The notes beneath the pieces were generated by a model. It searched no databases and was not told the origin of the DNA. It saw only the letters and a list, made by a program, of their open reading frames with translations. From Rubrivivax sp. (GTDB taxonomy: Bacteria; Pseudomonadota; Gammaproteobacteria; Burkholderiales; Burkholderiaceae_C), in the NCBI GenBank assembly GCA_027485165.1, contig JAIXRN010000056.1, positions 146,969-210,968 of the forward strand: a stretch of 64,000 bases of DNA. The letters run 5' to 3'. Within the stretch, counting starts at the first letter, position 1, and every line of letters starts with the position of its first letter. The position numbers and the translations under genes are program-made. Positions 28,737 through 39,645 of this stretch are shown here, in pieces.

Positions 28737-29150
28737 TCAGGCCGAAGGCAGCAACACCGAATCGATGACGTGGATCACGCCGTTGGTGCAGGCGATGTCG
28801 GTCTTCACGACATTCACTTCCGAATTCAGCTTCACGCCACCGGTGGTGCTGATCTTCAGTGCCGCGCCGTTGACGGTGGTGGCGGTCTTGCCGTCCATCG
28901 TCATCACGTCAGCGGCCATCACCTTGCCGGCCACCACGTGGTAGGTCAGGATGGCCTTGAGCTTGGGAATGTCCTTCAGCAGGCCTTCCACCGTGCCGGC
29001 GGGCAGCTTGGCGAAGGCTTCGTCGGTGGGTGCGAAGACGGTGAAGGGGCCGGCGCCCTTGAGTGTGTCGACCAGGCCAGCGGCCGTGACGGCAGCAGCC
29101 AGAGTCTTGAAGGTACCCGCCGCGACGGCGGTGTCAATGATGTCATGCAT
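28737..29150 (-). CDS. Fasciclin (FAS1) domain protein
   Basis: A 137-residue protein that is a single FAS1 domain. It has [19 protein letters not shown], then the H1 motif [17 protein letters not shown], and the H2-like [10 protein letters not shown] and [16 protein letters not shown]1 domains mediate adhesion or protein contacts. No signal peptide is seen, which is unusual for the family, although cytoplasmic copies are common in proteobacteria. ATG 29150 is chosen over the upstream in-frame TTG (29171) because GAGGAAA lies 6-9 nt before it. It is a single gene, ending at the shared terminator. Confidence 0.9.
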   Translation of the reverse strand: MHDIIDTAVAAGTFKTLAAAVTAAGLVDTLKGAGPFTVFAPTDEAFAKLPAGTVEGLLKDIPKLKAILTYHVVAGKVMAADVMTMDGKTATTVNGAALKISTTGGVKLNSEVNVVKTDIACTNGVIHVIDSVLLPSA

Positions 29151-29299
29151 GTGAATTTCCTCGGTTGCCAAAACGACCTGCTCCGAAATTCACCAGTTAA
29201 CGAACAGCGTGTGAATCCAACAAATCGAACTGGACCTTAGGCGCTTTGGCCACATGTGCTGGCGGTAGGGCTACTGCGCCGGCCAGCCCTTGCGCGGGG

Positions 29300-29557
29300 T
29301 CAGCGGTAGAAAGCTTCGACCCGGCCCTTCAGCTTGATGAGCAGCGGATGCCCGCGCCGGTCCACGGCCTTGCCGGCGGGCACCTTCACCCAGCCTTCGC
29401 TGATGCAGTATTCCGACACGTCGCTGCGGTCCTTGTCGTTGAAGCGGATGCCGATGTCGTGTTCGAATACGGCGGCCAGGTAGTGCGGGCTCTTCGGGTC
29501 GATCGACAGGCGGTCGGGCAGTTCGGGGCGGGCGGTGGCAGGGTCCGGGGTGTTCAT
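29300..29557 (-). CDS. DUF3297 family small protein
   Basis: An 85-residue acidic-basic protein that matches the DUF3297 pattern: LPDRLSIDPKSPHYLAAVFEHDIGIRFN split as LPDRLSIDPKSPHY and AVFEHDIGIRFN, then EYCISEGWVKV and the closing IKLKGRVEAFYR. The family is widespread in proteobacteria, often a stand-alone gene, and its function is not known. There is no signal peptide or membrane segment. It sits between the fasciclin gene and a two-component system, all on the minus strand with their own gaps. Confidence 0.85.
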   Translation of the reverse strand: MNTPDPATARPELPDRLSIDPKSPHYLAAVFEHDIGIRFNDKDRSDVSEYCISEGWVKVPAGKAVDRRGHPLLIKLKGRVEAFYR

Positions 29558-29619
29558 GGCGGGCGAAAAGATGCTGGTCAGCCCGCAAGGCTAACCGCAG
29601 CAGCCCGCGGCGCCGGGCC

Positions 29620-30273
29620 TCAGCCCGCCAGCACCCCGTGCTGCACGGCGTACAGCGCCAGTTCGACGTCGTTGCGCACGCCGGTCTTTTCCAGGATGCG
29701 CGCGCGGTAGGTGCTGACAGTGTTGGACGACAGCGCCAGCGCGTCGGCGATCTCGCCCACGCTGCGGCCCTGGCTGAGCAGGCGGAAGACCTGGTATTCG
29801 CGCTGCGACAGGCGTTCGTGCAGCGGCAGGTCGGCGCCCTTGCCGTGGCTGCCGCCGGCGCCCACGGCGCTGGCCAGCTGTTCGGCCACGCTGGCGGTGA
29901 TGAACAGGCCGCCCTGCGCCACACGGCGGATGGCTTCGATCATCTGTTCACTGTCGGCACTCTTGTTCAGGTAGCCGGCGGCGCCCAGCTTCAGGCTGCG
30001 CACGGCGTACTGCCGGTCGGGGTAGGTGGACAGCATCAGCACCGGCAGCTTGGGGAATTCGTTCTTCATCTGCTTCAGCACGTCCAGCCCGTCGCGCTGC
30101 GGCATGGCGATGTCCAGCAGCACCACGTCGATGCCGCCCTGGCGCACGCGGGCCACGGCGTCGGGGCCGTTGGCGGCTTCGCCTGCCAGGGCCACGTCCG
30201 GCGCATCGGCCAGGATCAGCTTGATGCCCTGGCGCACGATCTGGTGGTCGTCGCAGACGAGCACCCGGATCAC
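29620..30273 (-). CDS. NarL/LuxR-family response regulator
   Basis: A 217-residue regulator. The receiver domain (residues 1-120) has the acidic pair Asp8/Asp9, phospho-acceptor Asp54 in VVLLDIAMP, the Thr/Ser position in MLSTYPD and Lys in LNKSAD. The LuxR-type helix-turn-helix (about 150-210) reads LSQREYQVFRLLSQG and EIADALALSSNTVSTYRARI. Its start overlaps the stop of the sensor-kinase gene by 4 nt (ATGA), so the two form a co-translated pair. The regulated genes are not evident from the neighbourhood. Confidence 0.95.
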   Translation of the reverse strand: MIRVLVCDDHQIVRQGIKLILADAPDVALAGEAANGPDAVARVRQGGIDVVLLDIAMPQRDGLDVLKQMKNEFPKLPVLMLSTYPDRQYAVRSLKLGAAGYLNKSADSEQMIEAIRRVAQGGLFITASVAEQLASAVGAGGSHGKGADLPLHERLSQREYQVFRLLSQGRSVGEIADALALSSNTVSTYRARILEKTGVRNDVELALYAVQHGVLAG

Positions 30274-31445
30274 GTCGCTGCCGCCCCGTCATCGCCCAGC
30301 GGCATCACCAGCCGCACGCGCGTGCCCTGCCCGGGCGCGCTGTCGATCGTCACCCGCCCGCCGAAGTGCCCGGCGCGTTCACGCATGCCCAGCACGCCGA
30401 AGCTCTGCGGGTCGGCCAGCGCCGCAGGCGCGGCGCCCACGCCGTCGTCGCGCACGTCCAGGTACAGCACCGGCTCGGGCGGGCCGTCGACATGGATGCC
30501 GATGCGCACGCTGCGCGCGCGGGCATGGCGGGCCACGTTCGTCAGCATCTCCTGAAAGATGCGGAAGATGGCGATTGCCTGCCCGCCCTGCGGTGGCGCC
30601 ACGCCGGCGGCCACCACGCACTGCAGCGTGGCGTCGAGTTCAGCGCTGTCGGTGAATTCCTGCGCCTGCCATTCCAGCGCCGCCCACAGGCCCTGGTGGT
30701 CCAGGATGCTGGGCCGCAGGTCGGTGATGATGCGGCCGACCTTGTCCACCGCGGTGTCGATCAGCCGGCCCATGCCCTGGCACTTGGCCTGCAGCGCGGG
30801 CCGGTCCTCCGACGCCAGGCCCACGCGCCGGTGCAACCACTGCGTGTCCATCTTCAGCGCCACCAGCAGCGAACCCAGTTCGTCGTGAATTTCGCGCGCG
30901 ATGCGCTTGCGCTCGGTCTCGCGCACGGCTTCCAGGTGGTTGGCCAGGTCGCGCAGTTCGCGCGTGCGCTCGGCCACGCGCTGTTCCAGTTCGTCGTGGC
31001 TGCGGCGCAGCAGTTCTTCGGCGCGCTTGCGTTCGGTGATGTCGACGAAGGTGGCCACAGCGCCCTGCACGCGGCCGTTCTCGATGACGGGGTGGCTGCT
31101 GTATTCGGCCGGGAAGCAGCTGCCGTCGGCCCGCCACAGCACTTCGCCGTCGATGCGGCAGGGCAGGCCCTGGCGGAAGGCGTTGAAGATCGGGCAGTCG
31201 CTTTCCGGGTAGTGGCGCCCGTCGGCGTGGGAATGGTGCATCAGCGCGTGCATGTTGCAGCCCAGCACTTCTTCGGTGCGCCGGCCCAGCATCTGCGCCG
31301 CGGCGCGGTTCACGAAGGTGCAGCGGCCGTCCATGTCCACGCCGAAGATGCCTTCGCCCGTGCTTTCCAGCAGCAGGGCCAGGCGGTCGGCCGCCTGGGC
31401 AGCCGTTGGGCTGATCAAGGGACTGTGGGGGCTGGGTGCTGACAT
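30270..31445 (-). CDS. PAS-domain sensor histidine kinase (NarX/HisKA_3 type)
   Basis: A 391-residue kinase without membrane helices, so the signal is probably sensed in the cytoplasm. Residues about 15-145 are a PAS domain (GIFGVDMDGRCTFVNRAA, closing with VDITERKRAEE). The segment includes several Cys and His residues (GCNMHALMHHSH, PESDCPIF), which could bind a cofactor or metal; this is inference. A short coiled coil leads to the HisKA_3 dimer/phospho-acceptor segment RKRIAREIHDELGS with its His, and a HATPase domain ends with DDGVG and FGVLGMRERA. The ATG at 31445 is chosen since upstream sequence is not protein-like. It pairs with the adjacent response regulator. Confidence 0.92.
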   Translation of the reverse strand: MSAPSPHSPLISPTAAQAADRLALLLESTGEGIFGVDMDGRCTFVNRAAAQMLGRRTEEVLGCNMHALMHHSHADGRHYPESDCPIFNAFRQGLPCRIDGEVLWRADGSCFPAEYSSHPVIENGRVQGAVATFVDITERKRAEELLRRSHDELEQRVAERTRELRDLANHLEAVRETERKRIAREIHDELGSLLVALKMDTQWLHRRVGLASEDRPALQAKCQGMGRLIDTAVDKVGRIITDLRPSILDHQGLWAALEWQAQEFTDSAELDATLQCVVAAGVAPPQGGQAIAIFRIFQEMLTNVARHARARSVRIGIHVDGPPEPVLYLDVRDDGVGAAPAALADPQSFGVLGMRERAGHFGGRVTIDSAPGQGTRVRLVMPLGDDGAAAT

Positions 31446-31629
31446 GCACCAAGGCGGCGCAAGGCGCATGCCAGGCACCGGCCCGAAAAAGGTTTCGCCT
31501 ACCTGTCGATCCGCAGCCAAGCCGCGCATCACTGATGCAAGCCCGCCCCACTGGCGCGGCTTGCTGGGCGCCCGGCGAGCCGGTAGCGTGCGCCCGGCCA
31601 CCCCTTGCAGCCGGATGAGAAAGCCCACC

Positions 31630-32001
31630 ATGGAATACATGCTTGTCTTCAACGAAACCGCCGCCGACAACGCCCAGGGCCAGGACCCGGCCACCGCCCC
31701 CGCCTACTGGGGGGCCTGGAACGCCTACGTCGGCGCGATGTACGGCGCGGGCATCGTCGTCAGTGGCAACGGCCTGCAGCCGCCGCACACCGCCACCCAC
31801 GTGCGCGTGCGCAATGGCCAGCGCCAGGTGCAGGACGGGCCCTTTGCCGACACGCGCGAGCACCTGGGCGGCTATTTCATCGTCAACGTGCCCAGCCTGG
31901 ACGTGGCGCTGGAATGGGCCGCCCGCGCGCCCAACACCGCTACCGGCACGACCGAGGTCCGCCCGGTGCTGCAGATGCCGCCAGAAGGCCCCGGCGCGTG
32001 A
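31630..32001 (+). CDS. YCII/DGPF-domain protein, ECF42 partner
   Basis: A 123-residue protein of the YCII-related family with the eponymous motif DGPF (QVQDGPFADTRE) and the MEYMLVFNE opening. Genes of this family typically stand directly before ECF42-group sigma factors, as here, where the stop overlaps the sigma gene's GTG start (GTGA). Its biochemical activity is not known; it is generally thought to belong to the target set of the sigma factor. Confidence 0.92.
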   Translation: MEYMLVFNETAADNAQGQDPATAPAYWGAWNAYVGAMYGAGIVVSGNGLQPPHTATHVRVRNGQRQVQDGPFADTREHLGGYFIVNVPSLDVALEWAARAPNTATGTTEVRPVLQMPPEGPGA

Positions 32002-33485
32002 CCGAGCCCCCGGCGCAGGGCGCGGCCGCCGCCACAGTGGCAGCCACGGCCGCTGCAACGGCCCCAGCTGCTGCGACGGCAGCAGCCGCCGCCCGCCATA
32101 GCTACGGCCGGCTGGTGGCGCTGCTGGCCTACCGCTGGCGCGACCTGGCGGCGGCTGAAGACGCGCTGGGCGAAGCCTTCGCCAGCGCGCTGCAGCACTG
32201 GCCGCGTACGGGCGTGCCCGCGGCACCCGAAGCCTGGCTGATGCGCGCCGCACAGAACCAGCTGCTGCAGGCCGCACGCCACCGCCGGGTCGAACTGGAC
32301 CCGCTGGTCACCGCCCTGATGGCCGAAGAACCCAGCGTGCCAGCGCCCCAGGCCGGGCCCGAGCTGCCCGACGACCGGCTGAACCTGCTCTTCGTCTGCG
32401 CCCACCCGGCGCTGGCCCCGGCCCTGCACGCGCCGCTGATGCTGCAGGCCGTGCTGGGGCTGGACGCGGCCACCATCGCCGAAGCCTTCCTGGTGTCGCC
32501 CAGCGCGATGGCGCAGCGGCTGGTGCGCGCCAAGGCCAAGATCCGCGACGCCGGCCTGCGCTTCGAAGTGCCCGAAGCGCGCGAACGCCCGGCGCGCCTG
32601 GCGGCCGTGCTGGAAGCGCTGTATGGCGCCTTCACGCTGGCCACCCACACCGCGCGTCAGGGCGACGTGGATGCGATGCACACCGCCCGTCAGGGCGACG
32701 CGACCGCGATTCACACCATCCGTCAGGGCGACGCGGCGGCCCTGCCGGCTGCGCTGTCGGGCCTGGCCGACGAAGCGCTGTACCTGGCGCGCCTGGTGGC
32801 AGCGCACCAGGCCGACAGCGCCGAAGCCCTGGGCCTGCTGGCGCTGATGCTGTTCTGCCAGGCGCGCCGGCCGGCACAGTTCGACGGCGCCGGCCACTTC
32901 GTGCCGCTGCTGGCGCAGGACACCCGACGCTGGCAGCGCCCGCTGCTGGCCGAAGCCGAACGTGCGCTGTGGGCGGCAGCGCGGCTGCGGCAGCCCGGCG
33001 TCTTTCAGCTGGAAGCCGCCATCCAGTCGGCGCACTGCCAGCGCTTGGCCACCGGCGCGACGCCCTGGGCCGTCATCGCCCAGCTTTACGGCACCCTGGT
33101 GCAGCACTTCCCCAGCACCGGGGCTCAGATCGGCCGCGCGGTGGCGCTGGCCGAAGCCGGCCAGCTGGCCGCCGGCCAGGCCGTGCTGGCCGACCTGGCG
33201 CAGCAGGCGGCCGACGTACCGGCCCAGCGCGAGGCCCTGGCCCGGCACCAGCCCTACTGGGTGGCCAGCGCCCACCTGTTGGCCCTGGCCGGCCGGCAGG
33301 CAGAAGCCAGCGCCGCCTGGCAGCGCGCCGCCGGCCTGACCGAAGACCCGCGCGTTCGGGCCTATCTATTGCAGCGCGCAGCGGCACCTTCGGCACCCGG
33401 CGCGGTTTCCCCTGCTCAGGCCCTTCAGACCCGTCAAACCCTTCAAGCCGAGCAGGCCGAGCAGGCCCCGCCCCGGGCTCAGTAA
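31998..33485 (+). CDS. ECF42-group RNA polymerase sigma factor with C-terminal TPR-like extension
   Basis: A 495-residue sigma factor, far longer than a plain ECF. After an Ala-rich leader, region 2 is at about residues 32-100 (YRWRDLAAAEDALGEAF, RHRRVELDPL) and region 4 at about 140-200 (LDAATIAEAFLVSPSAMAQRLVRAKAKI). Residues about 215-495 are the TPR-like C-terminal domain of ECF42 proteins (GAGHFVPLLAQDTRRW, LEAAIQSAHCQ), needed for activity in studied members. No anti-sigma factor is adjacent, which fits the group. It starts at GTG 31998, overlapping the DGPF gene. A 33-bp tandem repeat lies inside (32646-32744). Its 3' end overlaps the convergent PPK2 gene by 7 nt. Confidence 0.92.
   Translation: MTEPPAQGAAAATVAATAAATAPAAATAAAAARHSYGRLVALLAYRWRDLAAAEDALGEAFASALQHWPRTGVPAAPEAWLMRAAQNQLLQAARHRRVELDPLVTALMAEEPSVPAPQAGPELPDDRLNLLFVCAHPALAPALHAPLMLQAVLGLDAATIAEAFLVSPSAMAQRLVRAKAKIRDAGLRFEVPEARERPARLAAVLEALYGAFTLATHTARQGDVDAMHTARQGDATAIHTIRQGDAAALPAALSGLADEALYLARLVAAHQADSAEALGLLALMLFCQARRPAQFDGAGHFVPLLAQDTRRWQRPLLAEAERALWAAARLRQPGVFQLEAAIQSAHCQRLATGATPWAVIAQLYGTLVQHFPSTGAQIGRAVALAEAGQLAAGQAVLADLAQQAADVPAQREALARHQPYWVASAHLLALAGRQAEASAAWQRAAGLTEDPRVRAYLLQRAAAPSAPGAVSPAQALQTRQTLQAEQAEQAPPRAQ
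32646..32744 (+). repeat. Three 33-bp tandem repeats inside the ECF42 gene
   Basis: Units at 32646-32678, 32679-32711 and 32712-32744 each encode HT(A/I)RQGD followed by four variable residues. They are in frame and insert an extra 22-33 residues between sigma region 4 and the TPR-like domain, a position where family members have a short linker. Confidence 0.85.
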
Positions 33486-34393
33486 ATCTCGGGGACGATC
33501 ATGTCCGCCGGCACCGGGCGTCGGATGTAGTCGGGGTTGCGCACGCGTTCCGGCAGGGCGATCGCCGGGCGTTCCACCTCGGCATAGGGCATCTGCTGCA
33601 GCAGGTGGGCGATGCAGTTCAAGCGCGCGCGTTTCTTGTCCACCGCCTGCACCACCCACCAGGGGGCTTCGGCAATGTGCGTGCGTTCCAGCATTGCTTC
33701 CTTGGCCACGGTGTAGGCCTCCCAGCGGCGCCGGCTTTCCAGGTCCATGGGGCTCAGCTTCCACTGTTTCAGCGGGTCGTTGATGCGGCCCAGGAAGCGC
33801 AGGTGCTGTTCGTCGTCGGTGATGCTGAACCAGTACTTCAGCAACTGCACGCCGCTGCGCACCAGCATGCGTTCGAATTCGGGCACGGTGCGGAAGAACT
33901 CTTCCACTTCATCTTCGCTGCAAAAGCCCATCACGCGTTCAACGCCGGCGCGGTTGTACCAGCTGCGGTCGAACAGCACGATCTCGCCGGCCGCCGGCAA
34001 ATGGGCGATGTAGCGCTGGAAGTACCACTGGGTCTTTTCACGGCTGTTGGGCGCCGGCAGGGCCACCACGCGTGCCACGCGCGGGTTCAGACGCTGCGTG
34101 ATGCGCTTGATGACGCCGCCCTTGCCGGCTGCGTCGCGGCCTTCGAACAGGATCACCACCTTGTGCCCGGTGGCGGCCACCCAGTCCTGCAATTTCACCA
34201 GTTCGGCCTGCAGGCGGAACAGTTCGCGGAAGTAGCGGCGGCGGTCGCTTTGCGCCGTGGCACTGCCGGGGTCGCGGTCTTCGATTTCGAGTTCCAGTTC
34301 CTCGTCATAGCCGTCGAGCAGCTCGTCTTCGATGCGCTGCAGCAGGCGGGCGTGGTCGTCGGGGCTGAGGTGGCTGATGTCGCTGGGGTTCAT
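33479..34393 (-). CDS. ppk2: Polyphosphate kinase 2 (class I PPK2)
   Basis: A 304-residue kinase with the single-domain PPK2 layout. Walker A is EGRDAAGKGG (residues 84-93), Walker B is LFDRSWYNRAGVE, and the lid region carries the Arg/Lys-rich segments SREKTQWYFQRY and KQWKLSPMDLESR. Class I enzymes use polyphosphate to phosphorylate nucleoside diphosphates, regenerating ATP or GTP, and can work in reverse. The ATG at 34393 fits the family length. It stands alone on the minus strand, convergent with the ECF42 gene and divergent from a small secreted protein 220 nt away. Confidence 0.94.
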   Translation of the reverse strand: MNPSDISHLSPDDHARLLQRIEDELLDGYDEELELEIEDRDPGSATAQSDRRRYFRELFRLQAELVKLQDWVAATGHKVVILFEGRDAAGKGGVIKRITQRLNPRVARVVALPAPNSREKTQWYFQRYIAHLPAAGEIVLFDRSWYNRAGVERVMGFCSEDEVEEFFRTVPEFERMLVRSGVQLLKYWFSITDDEQHLRFLGRINDPLKQWKLSPMDLESRRRWEAYTVAKEAMLERTHIAEAPWWVVQAVDKKRARLNCIAHLLQQMPYAEVERPAIALPERVRNPDYIRRPVPADMIVPEIY

Positions 34394-34613
34394 GGCGGTG
34401 CGGATGGGGGCGATGGCAGGAAGGGGACCGGGCCGAGCACAGGCAAGGCCCCCCGGCACCGTGCCCGGTCTGCGTGACAAGGGCGTGACAACTGGGGGTC
34501 GCCACGGCCGCCGCGCCGTGCCACAGTGGCGCGCGCCATTCGGCCAGCCCGGGCCCGCCCGGGCCCGCATGCTCACCCAACCCGGCGCCGCACGCGCCAA
34601 CGAAAGGCCTGCC

Positions 34614-35006
34614 ATGACCCTGCCTACCGCTGTTGCCGCCGCCCTGCTGGGCCTGGCCCTCGTCTACAGCCCGGCAGCAGGTGCAGGCTGCCCGCCGACC
34701 TGCGCGACGGCGTCCAGCGTCGTCAACGCCGCAGGTGTGCCCACCAAGCTGGCGCGCGCCGCGGCGCAGCTGCAATTCAGGGGTGACACGCTGTCGCCCG
34801 CTGCCGCGGGCGCGGTGAAGACTCTGGCCGCCGAGATCAAGCGCCTGCCCGCCAGCGCCCGCGTGACGCTGCGCGTGGGCGCCGACGGCAGCCTGACCGG
34901 CGCTGCCGCCAGCAGCCAGGTCAGCGCGCGCCAGCGCGCGGTGCAGCAGGCCCTGGAACAGCAAGGCGTACGGGCCGCACAGCTGCTGCTGGAAGCCCTG
35001 CCCTGA
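34614..35006 (+). CDS. Small exported protein with partial OmpA-C-like domain
   Basis: A 130-residue protein. Residues 1 to about 24 are a signal peptide (LPTAVAAALLGLALVYSPAAGAG); two cysteines follow (CPPTC), perhaps a disulfide. The rest (LQFRGDTLSPAAAGAVKTLAAEIK, then a gap, LSARQRAVQQALEQQGV-like QVSARQRAVQQALEQQGVR) recalls an OmpA/MotB peptidoglycan-binding domain but is shorter, and the conserved Asp/Arg pair is only partly recognisable. A periplasmic location is likely; binding to peptidoglycan is uncertain. GAAAGG precedes the ATG at 34614. Confidence 0.65.
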   Translation: MTLPTAVAAALLGLALVYSPAAGAGCPPTCATASSVVNAAGVPTKLARAAAQLQFRGDTLSPAAAGAVKTLAAEIKRLPASARVTLRVGADGSLTGAAASSQVSARQRAVQQALEQQGVRAAQLLLEALP

Positions 35007-35066
35007 AGCTGCCAAATCCCCGAGCGCCTGATCATTTGGGCACAGATACTGCGCAGACCAGGGACG

Positions 35067-37259
<2,193 letters not shown>

Positions 37260-37360
37260 GCGTGGGTGATCCGTGGGCGGGGGGATTCGATGCTTCGTTC
37301 CGTGGGCAAGACGTCCACGTCAACCGCAACGCAACCCTTCCACCTTTCCAGGAGAAAACC

Positions 37361-37903
37361 ATGAGCCAACTGATTCTGAAGCGCTTTCAATGCGTCGCCG
37401 AAACCGATGAAGTCGGTGCCGACAGCCCCTACTTCCTGACCTTCATCGGCGACATCACCAATGGCAACACGGCGATGAAGCTGACGCGCCAGGGCAACTG
37501 GCACAACGAAGTCGACCAGGGCGAGATCTGGCAGGTCAACGCCCCCATCGCCAGCGGTTTCGACTTCAAGCCCGCCAAGACCCTGGTGCTGTGCGCCATG
37601 GTCGAAGAAGACGAGGGCCTGGACATCAGCAGCCAAGAGGTCGAGAACATGCACGCGGCGCTGACCCAGCGGCTGAACCAGTACCGCGCCACCGGCGCCA
37701 ACATCGTCAAGCCCATCATCACCAACGGCATGGTGTCGGCCTTGCGCGGCCTGGTGCAGGTGAGCCTGTTCACCGCCGCAGGTGCCAGCGACGACCTGGT
37801 GGCCGTGAAGGCCCTGAAGCTGAACGGCAACGCCGGCGACCAGGCGGTGGTGACACTGGTCGGCGACGGCGGCCGCTACAACGTGCGCTACGCCGTGGCC
37901 TGA
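37361..37903 (+). CDS. Unknown protein, 180 aa
   Basis: I do not recognise this family. The protein has no signal peptide and no membrane segment. It opens with LILKRFQCVAETDEVGADSPYFLTF, split as LILKRFQCVAETDE and SPYFLTFIGDI, contains an aromatic WHNEVDQGEIWQV stretch, a central amphipathic helix (EVENMHAALTQRLNQYR) and a glycine-rich beta end (VVTLVGDGGRYNVRYAV). The alternation of strands suggests a compact beta-rich domain, perhaps a jelly-roll or lectin-like fold. The start is secure: AGGAG lies 7 nt before the ATG. It is divergent from the TPR/winged-helix regulator, with only 101 nt between, so the pair may form a regulator-target module. The 3' end overlaps the convergent ligase gene by 16 nt. 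Confidence 0.75.
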   Translation: MSQLILKRFQCVAETDEVGADSPYFLTFIGDITNGNTAMKLTRQGNWHNEVDQGEIWQVNAPIASGFDFKPAKTLVLCAMVEEDEGLDISSQEVENMHAALTQRLNQYRATGANIVKPIITNGMVSALRGLVQVSLFTAAGASDDLVAVKALKLNGNAGDQAVVTLVGDGGRYNVRYAVA

Positions 37904-39624
37904 ACGCCGATCGTGCCCGCGGTCGACAGCAGGGCCCGCAGGGTGCCCAGGCTGTCGGCTTCGTGCAGCGGCTTGTCGTGGCGGATGCGCAGCATGCGCG
38001 GGAATCGCACGGCGATGCCGCTCTTGTGGCGCGGGCTGGCCTGGATGCCTTCGAAACCGATCTCGAACACCAGGCTGGGCCGCACGCTGCGCACGGGGCC
38101 GAATTTTTCCAGCGTGCTGGCGCGGATGACGCGGTCCACGGCTGCGAATTCCTCGTCCGTCAGGCCCGAATAGGCCTTGGCAAACGGCAGCAGCTGCAGC
38201 GTGCCCGGTACGGCCGGGCGACGCGCGGCAATCGCTTCGACCACGCCTTGCGCTTCGGCAGCGTCCTGCGGCGGGCGATTCCAGACGGCGAAGGTGTAGT
38301 CGGTGTAGACGCTGGCGCGCCGGCCGTGGCCGGCCTGGGCGTAGATGAGCACGGCGTCCACGCTCAGCGGGTCGGTCTTCCACTTCCACCAGGTGCCGTC
38401 GGCCTTCGTGCGGCCCACGCCGTAGCGGCCCTGAAGGGCTTTCAGCATGAAGCCTTCGACGCCGCGTGCGCGCGCCGATTCACGCAGTGCGGCATAAGCC
38501 GCCCAGTCAGTGGCTTCTACCAGCGGCGACAGGCCCAGGCCAGGCGGCGCCCCTTCCGACCCTTCCAGCAAGCCCTGCAGGCGCGCGCGGCGCAGCGCGT
38601 GCGGCACGCTGCGCTGGTCTTCGTGTTCGCGTTCCAGCAGGTCGTAGGCCACAAAGCGCACGGGCGCCTCGTTCAGCAGCTTCTTGCCCACCGTCTTGCG
38701 GTTGATGCGCGGCTGCAGCGCCGCAAAGGCCGATGGCTGTTCAGCGCCGGCGGGCCAGACCAGCAGTTCGCCGTCCAGCACCGTGCCATCGGGCAGAGCC
38801 TGCGCCGCGGCCACCACTTCGGGGAAGCGCTCGGTGATCAGCTCTTCCCCGCGCGACCACAGCCAGACCTGCCCCGCGCGCCGCACCAGCTGGGCGCGGA
38901 TGCCGTCGTACTTCCATTCCACCAGCCAGTCCTGCGGCGCGCCCAGCGCGGCTTCGAATTCGGCCGGCGCGATCTGCAGCGGGTGCGCCAGGAAGAAGGG
39001 GTAGGGCTGGCCGGCGTCCTGCAGCGGCGACGCTTCATGCGACAGCAGGGCTTCGAAGCGCGCTGCAGTGGGCGTGCTGCGCGCGTCGGTGTAGCCCATC
39101 ATGCGCTGCGCCAGCTGCTTGGCGTCCAGCCCGGCATGCGCAGCCAGGGCGCGCTGCACCAGCAGTTTGCTCACCCCCACGCGGAAGCCGCCGCCGATCA
39201 GCTTCACCAGAAGAAAACGGCCTGCGCTGTCCAGTTCTTCCCAAGCTGCCAGCACGCGCTGGGCCTGTTCTTCAGGCGCCAGGCCGCGCAGCGGCAGCAG
39301 GCGTTCTTCTACCCAATGCGCCAGTCCCGCATCGTTGCCGCCGTGCCCCGGCGGCAGCACATGGGCGATGGTCTCGGCCAGGTCGCCAACGGCCTGGTAG
39401 CACTCTTCGAACAGCCAGTCGTCGATGCCGGCGCGGCGGCAGGCCAGTTCGCGCAGCACCGCCGTGGGCACCACCTGGCGCGGCTTGCCGCCGGCCAGGA
39501 AATAGGTGGCCCAGGCGGCGTCTGCCGCCGGCGCGGCGGCGTAGTAGCGCGCCAGGGCGGCCAGCTTGTCGCTGGTGGCGGTGCTGGCGTCGAGCTGTTC
39601 GTACAGCGTGGCAAACAGGCGCAT
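37888..39624 (-). CDS. ATP-dependent DNA ligase (ligase-associated repair operon type)
   Basis: A 578-residue ligase with three parts: an N-terminal helical DNA-binding domain (residues about 1-200), the nucleotidyltransferase domain with the adenylation motif EWKYDGIRAQ (Lys238) and LDGELLVW, and an OB-fold domain ending in VFEIGFEGIQ and RFPRMLRIRHDKP. This is the LigB-like bacterial enzyme normally found with a metallo-beta-lactamase-fold exonuclease, as is the case here (40056-41180), and often with a DEXH helicase, which is absent from this window. It seals nicks or breaks during DNA repair. It is the last gene of the patatin-exonuclease-USP-ligase order. Confidence 0.94.
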   Translation of the reverse strand: MRLFATLYEQLDASTATSDKLAALARYYAAAPAADAAWATYFLAGGKPRQVVPTAVLRELACRRAGIDDWLFEECYQAVGDLAETIAHVLPPGHGGNDAGLAHWVEERLLPLRGLAPEEQAQRVLAAWEELDSAGRFLLVKLIGGGFRVGVSKLLVQRALAAHAGLDAKQLAQRMMGYTDARSTPTAARFEALLSHEASPLQDAGQPYPFFLAHPLQIAPAEFEAALGAPQDWLVEWKYDGIRAQLVRRAGQVWLWSRGEELITERFPEVVAAAQALPDGTVLDGELLVWPAGAEQPSAFAALQPRINRKTVGKKLLNEAPVRFVAYDLLEREHEDQRSVPHALRRARLQGLLEGSEGAPPGLGLSPLVEATDWAAYAALRESARARGVEGFMLKALQGRYGVGRTKADGTWWKWKTDPLSVDAVLIYAQAGHGRRASVYTDYTFAVWNRPPQDAAEAQGVVEAIAARRPAVPGTLQLLPFAKAYSGLTDEEFAAVDRVIRASTLEKFGPVRSVRPSLVFEIGFEGIQASPRHKSGIAVRFPRMLRIRHDKPLHEADSLGTLRALLSTAGTIGVQATA

Positions 39625-39645
39625 CGGCGCTTCAGGCCCCGCCTG

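Noticed and set aside
37377..37390. TGAAGCGCTTTCA-like sequence resembling the LacI-type operator
   Set aside because: It is imperfect, lies inside the coding part of the unknown gene and has no promoter or sugar gene nearby.
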